Below, in pieces: positions 7,785 through 14,967 of a stretch of DNA of 15,541 nucleotides (positions are counted from its first letter, which is position 1; the number at the start of each line of letters is the position of its first letter). The notes under the pieces were generated by a model. That model was not told the DNA's origin. It saw nothing but the letters and a program-made list of their open reading frames with translations, and did not search any database. A program made the translations under genes and the position numbers. This DNA comes from a bacterium (GTDB taxonomy: Bacteria; Babelota; Babeliae; Babelales; GCA-2401785): assembly GCA_030629865.1 (NCBI GenBank), contig DAOVOC010000011.1:1-15541 (forward strand), given 5' to 3'.

Positions 7785-8606
7785 TTAGTGTCCTGAACCC
7801 TCTTTGACTTCCGACGAAAGATAAACAGTTGTCAAAAGGCCTACCACGCTGGCCTGTATCACTCCCTCAACAATACAAAAAACTAATTGAACAAATGGAA
7901 TAATACTTGAAGCAAGTACCCCGTACCATAAAATCTTACCTGCAACTGGCCACCGTTTTGTTTGCATATATTTTTTGAAAATCAAAAATGCGCCTATGGA
8001 TATGACCATAAATGGAACAACATAAATCTGAAACTTATCAAACAAAGCAAAGAGAAGTGCCATAATAACAGTTCCGCCAAGAATGTTGCCAAAAAGCCTG
8101 AACGAAAGTGATGCAATTTTTGAAAGTTGTCCAATGATATTAATGGGCAAAAATATAAAAATTGGCGCGACATATTTTCCAAAATAGCCCAACCCTTTAA
8201 ACCGAATCCCCTGTGATTGAACAAATAAGAAACAGGTAGTTCCAATTGCCAGCGTAGTATTCACATCACTGGTTGGTGCCTCTCCAAAAGGCAAAGCTTC
8301 AGCAATGTTGCAAAACAACGTAAACATCGTAATTCCAACCACAAAACCAAAGCAGCTTCCATCTTCAATTCCAATAGCACTAGTAATCATTTCTTTAAGG
8401 CTTTTGATTGCAGAAACCATGGTATGTGTAAACATGCTTTCTTGTCGCCGAATCCCAATGCGGACAATCGCAATAAAAAGAACTATTAAGCCAAAGGCTA
8501 TAACCGTTGCAAGAAGTGTGTCTCGATTAATATCCCAAAATGGATGGGTAAACCCCCATCTAGCAAGTGGATGAATTACTCTGTGGTCAAAGACATGTAT
8601 TTCCAT
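7785..8606 (-). CDS. atpB: ATP synthase Fo subunit a
   Basis: Stator channel subunit that passes ions to the c-ring; 273 residues. The signature helix SFRLFGNILGG carries the essential Arg (Arg170, equal to Arg210 of E. coli). The earlier PTSDVNTTLA and FLPINIIGQLSK motifs and the final IQASVVGLLTTVYLS helix with Gln251 (equal to Gln252) are also typical. The Arg-to-Gln distance is 81 residues, against 42 in E. coli. The extra stretch includes a hydrophobic run (194-209), a basic KKYMQTKRW loop (211-219) and another hydrophobic run, so it may add a membrane hairpin. The ATG at 8606 has GAGGCG upstream. It overlaps the preceding small gene by 20 bp and stops 21 bp before the chosen atpE start. 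Confidence 0.93.
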   Translation of the reverse strand: MEIHVFDHRVIHPLARWGFTHPFWDINRDTLLATVIAFGLIVLFIAIVRIGIRRQESMFTHTMVSAIKSLKEMITSAIGIEDGSCFGFVVGITMFTLFCNIAEALPFGEAPTSDVNTTLAIGTTCFLFVQSQGIRFKGLGYFGKYVAPIFIFLPINIIGQLSKIASLSFRLFGNILGGTVIMALLFALFDKFQIYVVPFMVISIGAFLIFKKYMQTKRWPVAGKILWYGVLASSIIPFVQLVFCIVEGVIQASVVGLLTTVYLSSEVKEGSGH

Positions 8607-8889
8607 TATTTCGCCTCAAAGCCACAATACCGCCAACAACAAACGCTGCTGCAAGGCCTAACAGTAAGAAGAGCATACTGACTCTGCTCCACCAAGCCAA
8701 GACACCAAAGAAGGGAATTATAATTACAACTCTTAGAAGGCTTGAACGAACATATTGTTTTGTCGCTTGATTAGATTTTTTTGCATCACTAAGAGTTTTA
8801 AAAAATGTCTGACTTGAGCGCTTAACCAAAACGGCATACCACAACCCAAACAAAAATCCCAAAATACTTGATGACAATTGTAACAACAT
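8587..8889 (-). CDS. Small AtpI/AtpR-like membrane protein
   Basis: The protein is 100 residues with three predicted membrane helices (about 7-22, 52-67 and 70-92). A basic polar segment follows helix one, and an Arg sits at the start of helix two in SSLLRVVIIIPFF. Position first in the operon, overlap with atpB, size and topology match AtpI or AtpR, small accessory proteins that help assemble the c-ring or stabilise it. Sequence similarity alone is weak, so the name rests mainly on context. The ATG at 8889 has GAGG about 10 bases upstream. The overlap with atpB (20 bp) suggests coupled translation. No other gene product is evident. Confidence 0.65.
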   Translation of the reverse strand: MLLQLSSSILGFLFGLWYAVLVKRSSQTFFKTLSDAKKSNQATKQYVRSSLLRVVIIIPFFGVLAWWSRVSMLFLLLGLAAAFVVGGIVALRRNNGNTCL

Positions 8890-8931
8890 GGAAACACAAC
8901 CTCAGTGCAGATTTTTAGCAATCGCGTTGAA

Positions 8932-8937
8932 AGTATA
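8932..8937 (-). promoter_or_regulatory. Candidate extended -10 promoter for the atp operon
   Basis: On the minus strand the sequence reads TGTTATACT, an extended -10 (TGnTATACT) 42 bases upstream of the ATG at 8889. No good -35 hexamer is seen 17 bases further up, where the sequence is T-rich. It falls just after the stop of the upstream RING-like gene, in the right place to start the Fo operon. Confidence 0.4.
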
Positions 8938-8947
8938 ACACTGGAAG

Positions 8948-9463
8948 TTAAAAAAGCTTAGGGCTCAATTCAGTCGAACCACAAACAGGAGTTTTACAAC
9001 ATTGACACATAAACACAAACGGCATTTTTAATTTTTTGGCTGATCTCGAAACTATTAGCTTGGCAACACACTCATAACAGTATTGAGTTTTACACGATGA
9101 TTCATAAAACGCTGGACACCGCACAATTTGATCAGTCCTTTTTAAGCAACAATAGCAAAATGTAATTTCAACGGACTTGCAAAAAAAGCATTCAACTTTT
9201 TCCCAGCATTTAAAATTTGATTTAAAAAATTTTTTCCTTGCAAGGATTGTTTGATAAAAACATTTTTTACACCACATTTTATCACAAAGATTATTTGAAC
9301 ACGGAAGATCCATTACACAGTTTTCATCCCATGGCTGAAAACAAATCTGGCAAAAGTCTGACAATAATGGAACAGGGCCCTCGAAAGGACCCTGCATCGA
9401 ATTGCATTCAATAAAAGCTGTTAAAAAACTATACAAAAATACTTTCCACATCATGTTGCCCAT
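8948..9463 (-). CDS. Secreted Cys-rich protein with two RING-like modules
   Basis: I cannot assign a family. The protein is 171 residues from ATG 9463. The longer reading from GTG 9478 has poor initiation signals, whereas ATG 9463 has GGGG/AGG just upstream. A Sec-type signal peptide is visible (WKVFLYSFLTAFIECNS). The mature part has about 20 Cys in two similar eight-Cys sets. Set one: C38, C41, C55, C60, C65, C68, C92, C95. Set two: C103, C106, C116, C124, C129, C132, C153, C156. Both follow CX2C, two single Cys, CX2C, a 20-23 residue spacer, then CX2C. This resembles an all-Cys RING/treble-clef zinc layout, the kind found in eukaryotic ubiquitin ligases. Export suggests either a host-directed effector or a disulphide-bonded envelope protein. 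A weak -10-like TATACT lies at 9508-9513. Confidence 0.7.
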   Translation of the reverse strand: MGNMMWKVFLYSFLTAFIECNSMQGPFEGPVPLLSDFCQICFQPWDENCVMDLPCSNNLCDKMWCKKCFYQTILARKKFFKSNFKCWEKVECFFCKSVEITFCYCCLKRTDQIVRCPAFYESSCKTQYCYECVAKLIVSRSAKKLKMPFVFMCQCCKTPVCGSTELSPKLF

Positions 9464-9624
9464 GTGCCTACACCCCACTTAAATAGAGGAACACATCAAC
9501 AGCACACAGTATACAGAAACCTATACAAAATTACGGCTATTTTCAAAACTCCCTTGTGATAGCACAACTTCAGTTCCGGTTATATAAAACAACCTCAGTA
9601 ACCTCTAGGAACAACCTTTATCAA

Positions 9625-12021
9625 TCATGCTAAATTTTTGCGAGCAACTAAAATTGCATCAGCTGACAATGAAATCGAGTCAATTCCTTGGGAGACCAAA
9701 AATTTTCCGAAGTCAGGATAGTCTGAAGGCCCCTGACCACAAATCCCAATCTTTTTCCCAGCCTTCTTTGCACCTTTAATAGCTAGAGAAAGCATAAACT
9801 TAACGGCTTCGTCCCGCTCGTCAAAAATATTAGCAACAAGTTCAGAATCTCTATCAAGCCCTAAAGTAAGCTGTGTCAAATCATTTGACCCTATAGAAAA
9901 TCCGTCAAAATACTGTGCAAACTGTTCTAGGATGACAACATTTCCGGGCAATTCACACATCATATAAAGCTCAAACCCATCGTCTCCACGCACAAGCATA
10001 TTATCTTGCATCACCTCAATAACACGCTTTGCTTCGCCAACAGTTCGAACAAATGGAACCATCATCTTTAAGTTTTTAAGTCCCATTTCTGATCGAACCT
10101 TTTTTACAGCTTGGCATTCCAGCGCAAACGCATCGCGGTATAACTCGTGCGAATATCGGCATGCACCTCGAAACCCAAGCATTGGATTATCTTCTTCAGG
10201 CTCAAAAAACTTACCACCCAATAAATGGCTGTATTCATTACTTTTAAAATCTGAAAACCGCGCGATCACTGGCTTTGGATAAAACGCCGCAACAATAGTT
10301 CCTAATTCCTGGGCAAGAGTATCTACAAAAAAGTTCTTTTTATCTTCATACCCAACCGTAATATCTTCAATTTCTTTACCTACCTCATCACCAACAAGCT
10401 CTGGATTAACAAGCGCCATTGGATGCACCCGAATGGCATTATTAATAATAAATTCAAGCCTGGCGAGCCCAACTCCATCATTTGGAATCATGGCAGCCTT
10501 AAATGCAGAATCAGGATCACCCATATTGATCATCAAATCTGTTGCAACTTCTGGCAACTCTCCAAGCGTTGTTTTTTCAACCTTAAATGGAATTAACCCA
10601 TCATAAACATTGCCAACTTGTCCACCACTACAATCAACAGTCACATTTGTTCCTGTGACAATTTTTTTTGTCCCATCAATGCTACCGACTATGGCAGGAA
10701 TTCCTAATTCACGGCTTACAATGGCGGCATGGCATGTTCGACCACCACGATCTGTAACAACAGCAGCAGCACGCCTCATAATAGGTTCCCAATCAGGATC
10801 AGTCATGGTTGTAACCACAACATCACCATCAACAACTTCATCAATTTGCTCTGGCGAAAGAATAACTTTTGCCGGCCCAGAAGTGATTTTACTTCCAACA
10901 CTTTTGCCACGAACAATAGGAACTAAATCGACAACATTAGCATTATTTTCAAAACGATATTCTTCTATAAAATCTGTTAATTGTTTTTGTGAATGAACCG
11001 TTTCTGGACGTGCTTGAACAATGTAAATTCGTCCATCTTCACCATCTTTTGCCCACTCAATATCCATAGGCATGTCTTTGCCATGCAATTTTGAATAATG
11101 CTGCTCAATGACCACTGAATGCTTAGCAAGCTGCAAAATTTCATCATCGCTTAAAGAAAACTGCTTACGCTCTTCTTCTGGAGTGTCGGTATTGTACGTC
11201 ATTTCCGCCGGATCAGAAGCATCGTCACGACACAACATTTTAAGAAGTTTGCTACCCTTGCGCTTTTTAAGAACTGGAGTAAAACCCTGTGCCAACGTAG
11301 GTTTGTGCACATAAAATTCATCGGGATTTACATTTCCCTTAACTACGTTTTCACCAAGTCCATATGAAGAATTAATAAAAACAACACCTCTATGCCCACT
11401 TTCGGTATCAAGCGTAAAAATAACGCCTGCGCTAGCTAAATCTGAACGCACCATTTTTTGAACACCAATAGAAAGTGCCAATTTTGTTTGACTAAAACCA
11501 TGATCAAATCGATACGAAATTGCACGATCGGTGTAAAGCGATGCGAATGCCTTTGGACAAATTTTAACTAAATCTTCAGCTCCACGAACATTTAGATATG
11601 TTTCTTGCTGGCCAGCAAACGAAGCATTAGGAAGATCTTCAGCAGTTGCAGACGATCGAACAGCAACGGAAACATTTGGCGCATAGCGCGTTTCCATAGC
11701 GTTGTATGCAACGCGAACCTCTTGAGCAAGCTGTTCTGGCAACGGAGCGCTTTCTATCAACTCACGAGCCTTTTTACCAACTTCCTGCAACTGTTCAAGA
11801 CTATTCTTGTCGAGCGACTCCATCAGTGCAAAAAGCTCAGCCTTTATGCCATTTTCTTCAAGGTGTAGATAATACGCATCAGCAGTAACAGCAAAACCCG
11901 AAGGAACAAAGACACCAAGACGTTCTAATTCTCGTATCATTTCACCAAGCGAGGCATTTTTACCACCTACAATGGCAACGTCTTTGGCCGTTAATTCTTC
12001 AAATGGTTTTATTAACTGCAT
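9625..12021 (-). CDS. ppsA: Phosphoenolpyruvate synthase (pyruvate, water dikinase)
   Basis: Converts pyruvate, ATP and water to phosphoenolpyruvate, AMP and phosphate, the entry to gluconeogenesis; 798 residues, matching the 792 of E. coli PpsA. The N-terminal ATP-grasp-like nucleotide domain (about 15-345) has GGKNASLGEM and VAVRSSATAEDLP. The swivelling phosphohistidine domain has GGRTCHAAIVSRELGIPAIVG-type sequence with the phosphorylated His431. The C-terminal TIM-barrel domain binds pyruvate, with GSNDLTQLTLGLDRDS and the catalytic Cys761 in GICGQGPSDYPDF. The ATG at 12021 has TTGGAG about 8 bases upstream. It is probably a single-gene transcript, divergent from the glycosyltransferase on the plus strand. 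In a genome-reduced bacterium it may serve carbon or energy balance at the pyruvate node. Confidence 0.97.
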   Translation of the reverse strand: MQLIKPFEELTAKDVAIVGGKNASLGEMIRELERLGVFVPSGFAVTADAYYLHLEENGIKAELFALMESLDKNSLEQLQEVGKKARELIESAPLPEQLAQEVRVAYNAMETRYAPNVSVAVRSSATAEDLPNASFAGQQETYLNVRGAEDLVKICPKAFASLYTDRAISYRFDHGFSQTKLALSIGVQKMVRSDLASAGVIFTLDTESGHRGVVFINSSYGLGENVVKGNVNPDEFYVHKPTLAQGFTPVLKKRKGSKLLKMLCRDDASDPAEMTYNTDTPEEERKQFSLSDDEILQLAKHSVVIEQHYSKLHGKDMPMDIEWAKDGEDGRIYIVQARPETVHSQKQLTDFIEEYRFENNANVVDLVPIVRGKSVGSKITSGPAKVILSPEQIDEVVDGDVVVTTMTDPDWEPIMRRAAAVVTDRGGRTCHAAIVSRELGIPAIVGSIDGTKKIVTGTNVTVDCSGGQVGNVYDGLIPFKVEKTTLGELPEVATDLMINMGDPDSAFKAAMIPNDGVGLARLEFIINNAIRVHPMALVNPELVGDEVGKEIEDITVGYEDKKNFFVDTLAQELGTIVAAFYPKPVIARFSDFKSNEYSHLLGGKFFEPEEDNPMLGFRGACRYSHELYRDAFALECQAVKKVRSEMGLKNLKMMVPFVRTVGEAKRVIEVMQDNMLVRGDDGFELYMMCELPGNVVILEQFAQYFDGFSIGSNDLTQLTLGLDRDSELVANIFDERDEAVKFMLSLAIKGAKKAGKKIGICGQGPSDYPDFGKFLVSQGIDSISLSADAILVARKNLA

Positions 12022-12080
12022 ACTGCAACTCCAACCTAAATTCGAATGCTAAATCTGCAAGATATGATAACGTTCAAATG

Positions 12081-12086
12081 ATTATA
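12081..12086 (-). promoter_or_regulatory. Candidate -10 box of the ppsA promoter
   Basis: The minus strand has a perfect TATAAT 60 bases upstream of the ppsA ATG, which would leave a leader of about 50 nt. The -35 side is weak: TTG-containing T-rich sequence, but no good hexamer at 16-18 bp. On the plus strand a poorer pair, TTCGAA (12041-12046) and TATGAT (12063-12068), might serve the divergent gene. Confidence 0.45.
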
Positions 12087-12119
12087 GAGATAGAAGCAAA
12101 AAACAACGAGAAAACAAAT

Positions 12120-13133
12120 ATGAGTGTTTGGATACTCTATGACAGCGTCACCAATTCAGTTTTTGAAAGCCAAGTTCTTACACCAGCAATTAAACAACTA
12201 GAAAAGAACAAGAACCCTGTAACAACTATCATCTCATTCGAACGAAACATAAATCAGGCAAAAAAAATTCTTAAACACCTTAAGCTTCCAAATAACTTAA
12301 AAATTATTCTCAACCCACGCTGGTATTTTTTCGGAACTTTTTCTTTGTGGCTGGCAGCAAAACAAGTTTGCCACAAATTGCACACTATCAAACCAATTTC
12401 CATAATTGCCCGAGGCCCTCTAGCAGGATGGATAGCACTCAACATATTACAAAGAACATCGCCAAAACCAAGCCTTACCATTCAAGCACGAGGCCTTGCG
12501 TCAGAAGAGTATCACTTTGCACACAAAGTCAGCTGGAAAAATCCTGCTCGATGGCTGATGTACAAAATTCTGAATGATATTGAACAATCTGTTTATGGGA
12601 AAGCTAAAACCATCGAAGCTGTCAGTAAAGCTCTTAAAAGCTACCTTGTTCAAACATTCAAAGCATCACCCCAAGCGATCTGTATCGCTAAAGACGATAT
12701 CCCATCCCGAATATCTACAGAAAAACAAAAAGAATGGCGTAATGAGATAAGAAAAACACTCAAAATCAATTCAGAACAAACCGTGTACTGCTACAGCGGA
12801 TCGGCAAAGCCATGGCAATGTGCACAAGAAACAATCGAATTTTTTGCACAGCAATTAAAAAAAGATAAAAATGTAATACTTCTTATCCTTTCACGCAACA
12901 CAAAAGTTTTTTCAGACTACCTAGCCGCAAATAATATCCCACAAAAAAGTTACCGGCTGCTAAGTGTGCAGCCGGTAAAACTTATACAATATTTGTGCAG
13001 CGCAGATTTTGGAATCCTGCTTAGAAAGCCACATATTATCAATTGGGTGTCGCGCCCAACCAAGGCCCTAGAATACCAGGCAGCAGGATTAAAAATTATT
13101 CACAATAACACAATTGACTGGCTGCAAAAGTAA
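12120..13133 (+). CDS. Glycosyltransferase-like protein (GT-B type), short C-terminus
   Basis: Probable GT4-like glycosyltransferase, 337 residues from ATG 12120. Upstream in-frame codons exist, including ATG 12078 and 12003, but the MSVWILYDS start gives a natural first beta strand and has GAG upstream. The acceptor half has IIARGPLAGW (95-104) and IQARGLASEEY (121-131). The donor half begins with VYCYSGSAKPWQ (222-233) and includes ADFGILLRK (295-303) and RPTKALEYQAAGLKII (312-327). The RPTK-EY-AAGL pattern is seen in the nucleotide-sugar domain of such enzymes. The protein stops only 10 residues after that motif, whereas relatives usually continue for another 30-50 residues. There is no signal peptide. 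It converges on mnmA, with 8 bp between stops. Substrate unknown. Confidence 0.72.
   Translation: MSVWILYDSVTNSVFESQVLTPAIKQLEKNKNPVTTIISFERNINQAKKILKHLKLPNNLKIILNPRWYFFGTFSLWLAAKQVCHKLHTIKPISIIARGPLAGWIALNILQRTSPKPSLTIQARGLASEEYHFAHKVSWKNPARWLMYKILNDIEQSVYGKAKTIEAVSKALKSYLVQTFKASPQAICIAKDDIPSRISTEKQKEWRNEIRKTLKINSEQTVYCYSGSAKPWQCAQETIEFFAQQLKKDKNVILLILSRNTKVFSDYLAANNIPQKSYRLLSVQPVKLIQYLCSADFGILLRKPHIINWVSRPTKALEYQAAGLKIIHNNTIDWLQK
12943..12978 (-). terminator. Intrinsic terminator on the minus strand, probably for mnmA
   Basis: A perfect 11-bp inverted repeat, TTACCGGCTGC (12950-12960) and GCAGCCGGTAA (12968-12978), has a 7-nt loop. On the minus strand it is followed by C and then six T (12948-12943), the classic terminator form. 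On the plus strand no T-run follows. It lies about 165 bp beyond the mnmA stop, inside the convergent glycosyltransferase gene on the other strand. Confidence 0.6.
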
Positions 13134-13141
13134 TACAAAAA

Positions 13142-14197
13142 CTACTCGGCAATCATCGCACATCCAAGACAAATATCACCATCATAAAAAACAGCAAACT
13201 GCCCCGGTGCAATTCCTTGATCTCGACCGTCCAAGATTACCACACCATCCCCGCTAGGCAAGATTTGAAGGATGCATCCATATTCCTGTGGCCCATGGCG
13301 AAGTTTTACTTTTAAATCGCTATTTATTGGGGCACTTCCGGATATCCAATGGAAATTTGTCACAAAAAATTTATTGCGTACTTTGTCAACATCAAAATAA
13401 TTACGTGAAATGAAAACAATATTATTTTTAATGTCTTTTTTGACCACGTACCACGGCCCACCAGAAAGTCCAAGCCCTTTGCGCTGCCCAATGGTATGAA
13501 ACCAAAAACCTTTGTGCTGACCAACAATTTTATTTGCTTCAAACTCAACCAAGTCACCTGGCTTTTCGCCAAGATGATGTTTTAAAAATTCACTAAATTT
13601 AATTTCACCCAAGAAGCAAATGCCTTGGCTTTCCTCACGATCTTGCGATGGAATCCCTTCTTCTGAAGCAATCTTTCGCACTTCTTTTTTGGTCAAATGC
13701 CCAATAGGAAACAATGCTTTTTTAAGTTGATCTTGCCGCAAATGTGACAAAAAATAAGTCTGATCTTTTACAACATCCTTCGCCCGCAACAATTCTGCAA
13801 CACCACCAAATTCCTTTAGCTGCGCGTAGTGCCCGGTAGCAACTTTTGCAAATCCATTACCAATCTTTTCATAAAAACAGCCAAATTTTACGCGTAGATT
13901 ACAAAAAATATCGGGGTTGGGGGTTCGACCCTGTTTCACTTCATCAATAGCGTAGGATACTACCTCGTCCCAATATTCACGTTGCAAAGGAATAACTTCA
14001 AGTGGCACATCGTACTGATCGCACAACTTTGTTACATATTCAAGATCGTCTTCCCAAGGACAACTTCCAAGATGGGTAAGTTCATCTTCTAGCCAAATCT
14101 TTAAATAAAAGGCGGTAACATCGTGTCCCTGTTTTTTCAAAAGCGCCAATGCAACCGAACTATCAACACCTCCAGATGCCAGAACGGCTATCTTCAT
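13142..14197 (-). CDS. mnmA: tRNA-specific 2-thiouridylase MnmA
   Basis: Installs the 2-thio group on U34 of tRNA-Lys, tRNA-Glu and tRNA-Gln, in the cytoplasm, using ATP and a persulphide donor; 351 residues. The PP-loop SGGVDSS (8-14) binds ATP. The two catalytic Cys are present: Cys99 in TPNPDIFCN and Cys194 in ESQGICFLG. Later come HTIGQRKGLGLSGGPWYVV in the central domain and a C-terminal beta-barrel ending ALP-like GQFAVFYDGDICLGCAMI. Several stretches (FYLKIWLED, CPWEDDLEY, KDQTYFLSHL, KNNIVFISRNY) match what I recall of plant organellar MnmA better than E. coli MnmA. The ATG at 14197 has AAAAGGA 8 bases upstream. Transcription probably ends at the hairpin at 12943-12978. Confidence 0.96.
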   Translation of the reverse strand: MKIAVLASGGVDSSVALALLKKQGHDVTAFYLKIWLEDELTHLGSCPWEDDLEYVTKLCDQYDVPLEVIPLQREYWDEVVSYAIDEVKQGRTPNPDIFCNLRVKFGCFYEKIGNGFAKVATGHYAQLKEFGGVAELLRAKDVVKDQTYFLSHLRQDQLKKALFPIGHLTKKEVRKIASEEGIPSQDREESQGICFLGEIKFSEFLKHHLGEKPGDLVEFEANKIVGQHKGFWFHTIGQRKGLGLSGGPWYVVKKDIKNNIVFISRNYFDVDKVRNKFFVTNFHWISGSAPINSDLKVKLRHGPQEYGCILQILPSGDGVVILDGRDQGIAPGQFAVFYDGDICLGCAMIAE

Positions 14198-14224
14198 CCC
14201 AAAATCCTTTTAAAAACAAAAAGT

Positions 14225-14255
14225 TTGACACGAATAAATTAAAGTCTTATACAAT
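14225..14255 (+). promoter_or_regulatory. Sigma70-like promoter for the downstream secreted-protein gene
   Basis: A perfect -35 TTGACA lies at 14225-14230. The -10 is TATACA at 14248-14253 (17-bp spacer) or TACAAT at 14250-14255 (19-bp spacer). The start of transcription would be near 14260, giving a leader of about 45 nt to the ATG at 14304. It is the best promoter match in the window. Confidence 0.6.
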
Positions 14256-14272
14256 TTAGCAACTTGACTAAA

Positions 14273-14284
14273 GTTTGATCAAAC
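14273..14284. promoter_or_regulatory. 12-bp perfect palindrome, possible operator
   Basis: GTTTGATCAAAC is a perfect 12-bp palindrome about 13 bases after the predicted transcription start and 19 bases before the ATG at 14304. Its place just downstream of a promoter would suit a repressor dimer. A single copy of this length in AT-rich DNA could also be chance. Confidence 0.3.
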
Positions 14285-14303
14285 AAGAAAAGAATGCAAG
14301 TTG

Positions 14304-14963
14304 ATGAACACCAGAAACATCTTGATCAACATTATGTTACTTACTGCAAGTTCATTTCCCGCAAAGGCAATGGAGTGCTGCACTCTGTTTCAATGTTGTT
14401 ATTTTGGCAACAACACCCAAATATCGTTTCATAAAAAAGAAGCTTGGCAAACCGTGACAAGCGCATCATTTGATCTTCTACCAATACTTTACAACCTAAA
14501 CAATCAAGAATATATACGAATTCATATTCCAACTAAAAACATCCAAAGAGCTCGTTCTTCCCATAGAATATTTTTTGAGCCTATTGAAGAACCCGATAAA
14601 CTTATAAACGAAAATGAAAAATCTCTGGTATGTCCAAATTCACCAGCCTTATCAAGCACAAACATGAGCTCAACAGATGGAATGAGCATGCATCAAGGGT
14701 TTGCCAATCCTAGTGGAATTCCAGAAGAACTTAAGCCCAATACAACATATCTCATTGGTGTAATTTTAGAACAAAACGAAACCTCATTAAACCGTTACTA
14801 CGTTGTTATATCTAATAACAAAAAAATCGAAATGGTTTATTTAATGTCCTCAAGAATAATAAGAGTTTCACAAAAATGCTTTGGTAAACAATTTATTGAT
14901 GAACAGTTTGTGACAAAACAGCCCAACCATCCGCTTTTGGGCAAGTCTGTACAATTAAAATAA
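14304..14963 (+). CDS. Secreted hypothetical protein
   Basis: I do not recognise the family. The protein is 219 residues from ATG 14304; a TTG one codon earlier is possible. The N-terminus is a good Sec signal peptide (NTRNILINIMLLTASSFPAKA), with likely cleavage after AKA at residue 22. The mature protein opens with two Cys pairs (ECC then QCC, four residues between pairs). A middle segment (about 105-130) is rich in Ser, Met, Asn and Pro and looks disordered. The last 90 residues look folded, with alternating hydrophobic strands (TTYLIGVILEQNE, RYYVVISNNKKIEMVYL). There are no membrane segments beyond the signal, so it is probably periplasmic or exported. It has its own promoter just upstream and converges on the next gene with 4 bp between stops. 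Function unknown. Confidence 0.65.
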   Translation: MNTRNILINIMLLTASSFPAKAMECCTLFQCCYFGNNTQISFHKKEAWQTVTSASFDLLPILYNLNNQEYIRIHIPTKNIQRARSSHRIFFEPIEEPDKLINENEKSLVCPNSPALSSTNMSSTDGMSMHQGFANPSGIPEELKPNTTYLIGVILEQNETSLNRYYVVISNNKKIEMVYLMSSRIIRVSQKCFGKQFIDEQFVTKQPNHPLLGKSVQLK

Positions 14964-14967
14964 GTTT

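Noticed and set aside
9373..9394. Hairpin CAGGG-C-CCT-CGAA-AGG-A-CCCTG as a possible terminator or attenuator
   Set aside because: It lies within the RING-like coding region, where it encodes a GPFEGP near-repeat, has a mismatch and no T-run on either strand.
9541..9610. Imperfect inverted repeat (GTTCC...GGTTA...TAACC...GGAAC on the minus strand) after ppsA as terminator
   Set aside because: The stem is interrupted by an asymmetric bulge, has a long loop and no T-tract, so it does not meet the terminator form.
12003..12119. Longer start for the plus-strand glycosyltransferase at 12003 or 12078
   Set aside because: The added N-terminus has no domain character, neither codon has a ribosome binding site, and 12003 would overlap the start of ppsA.
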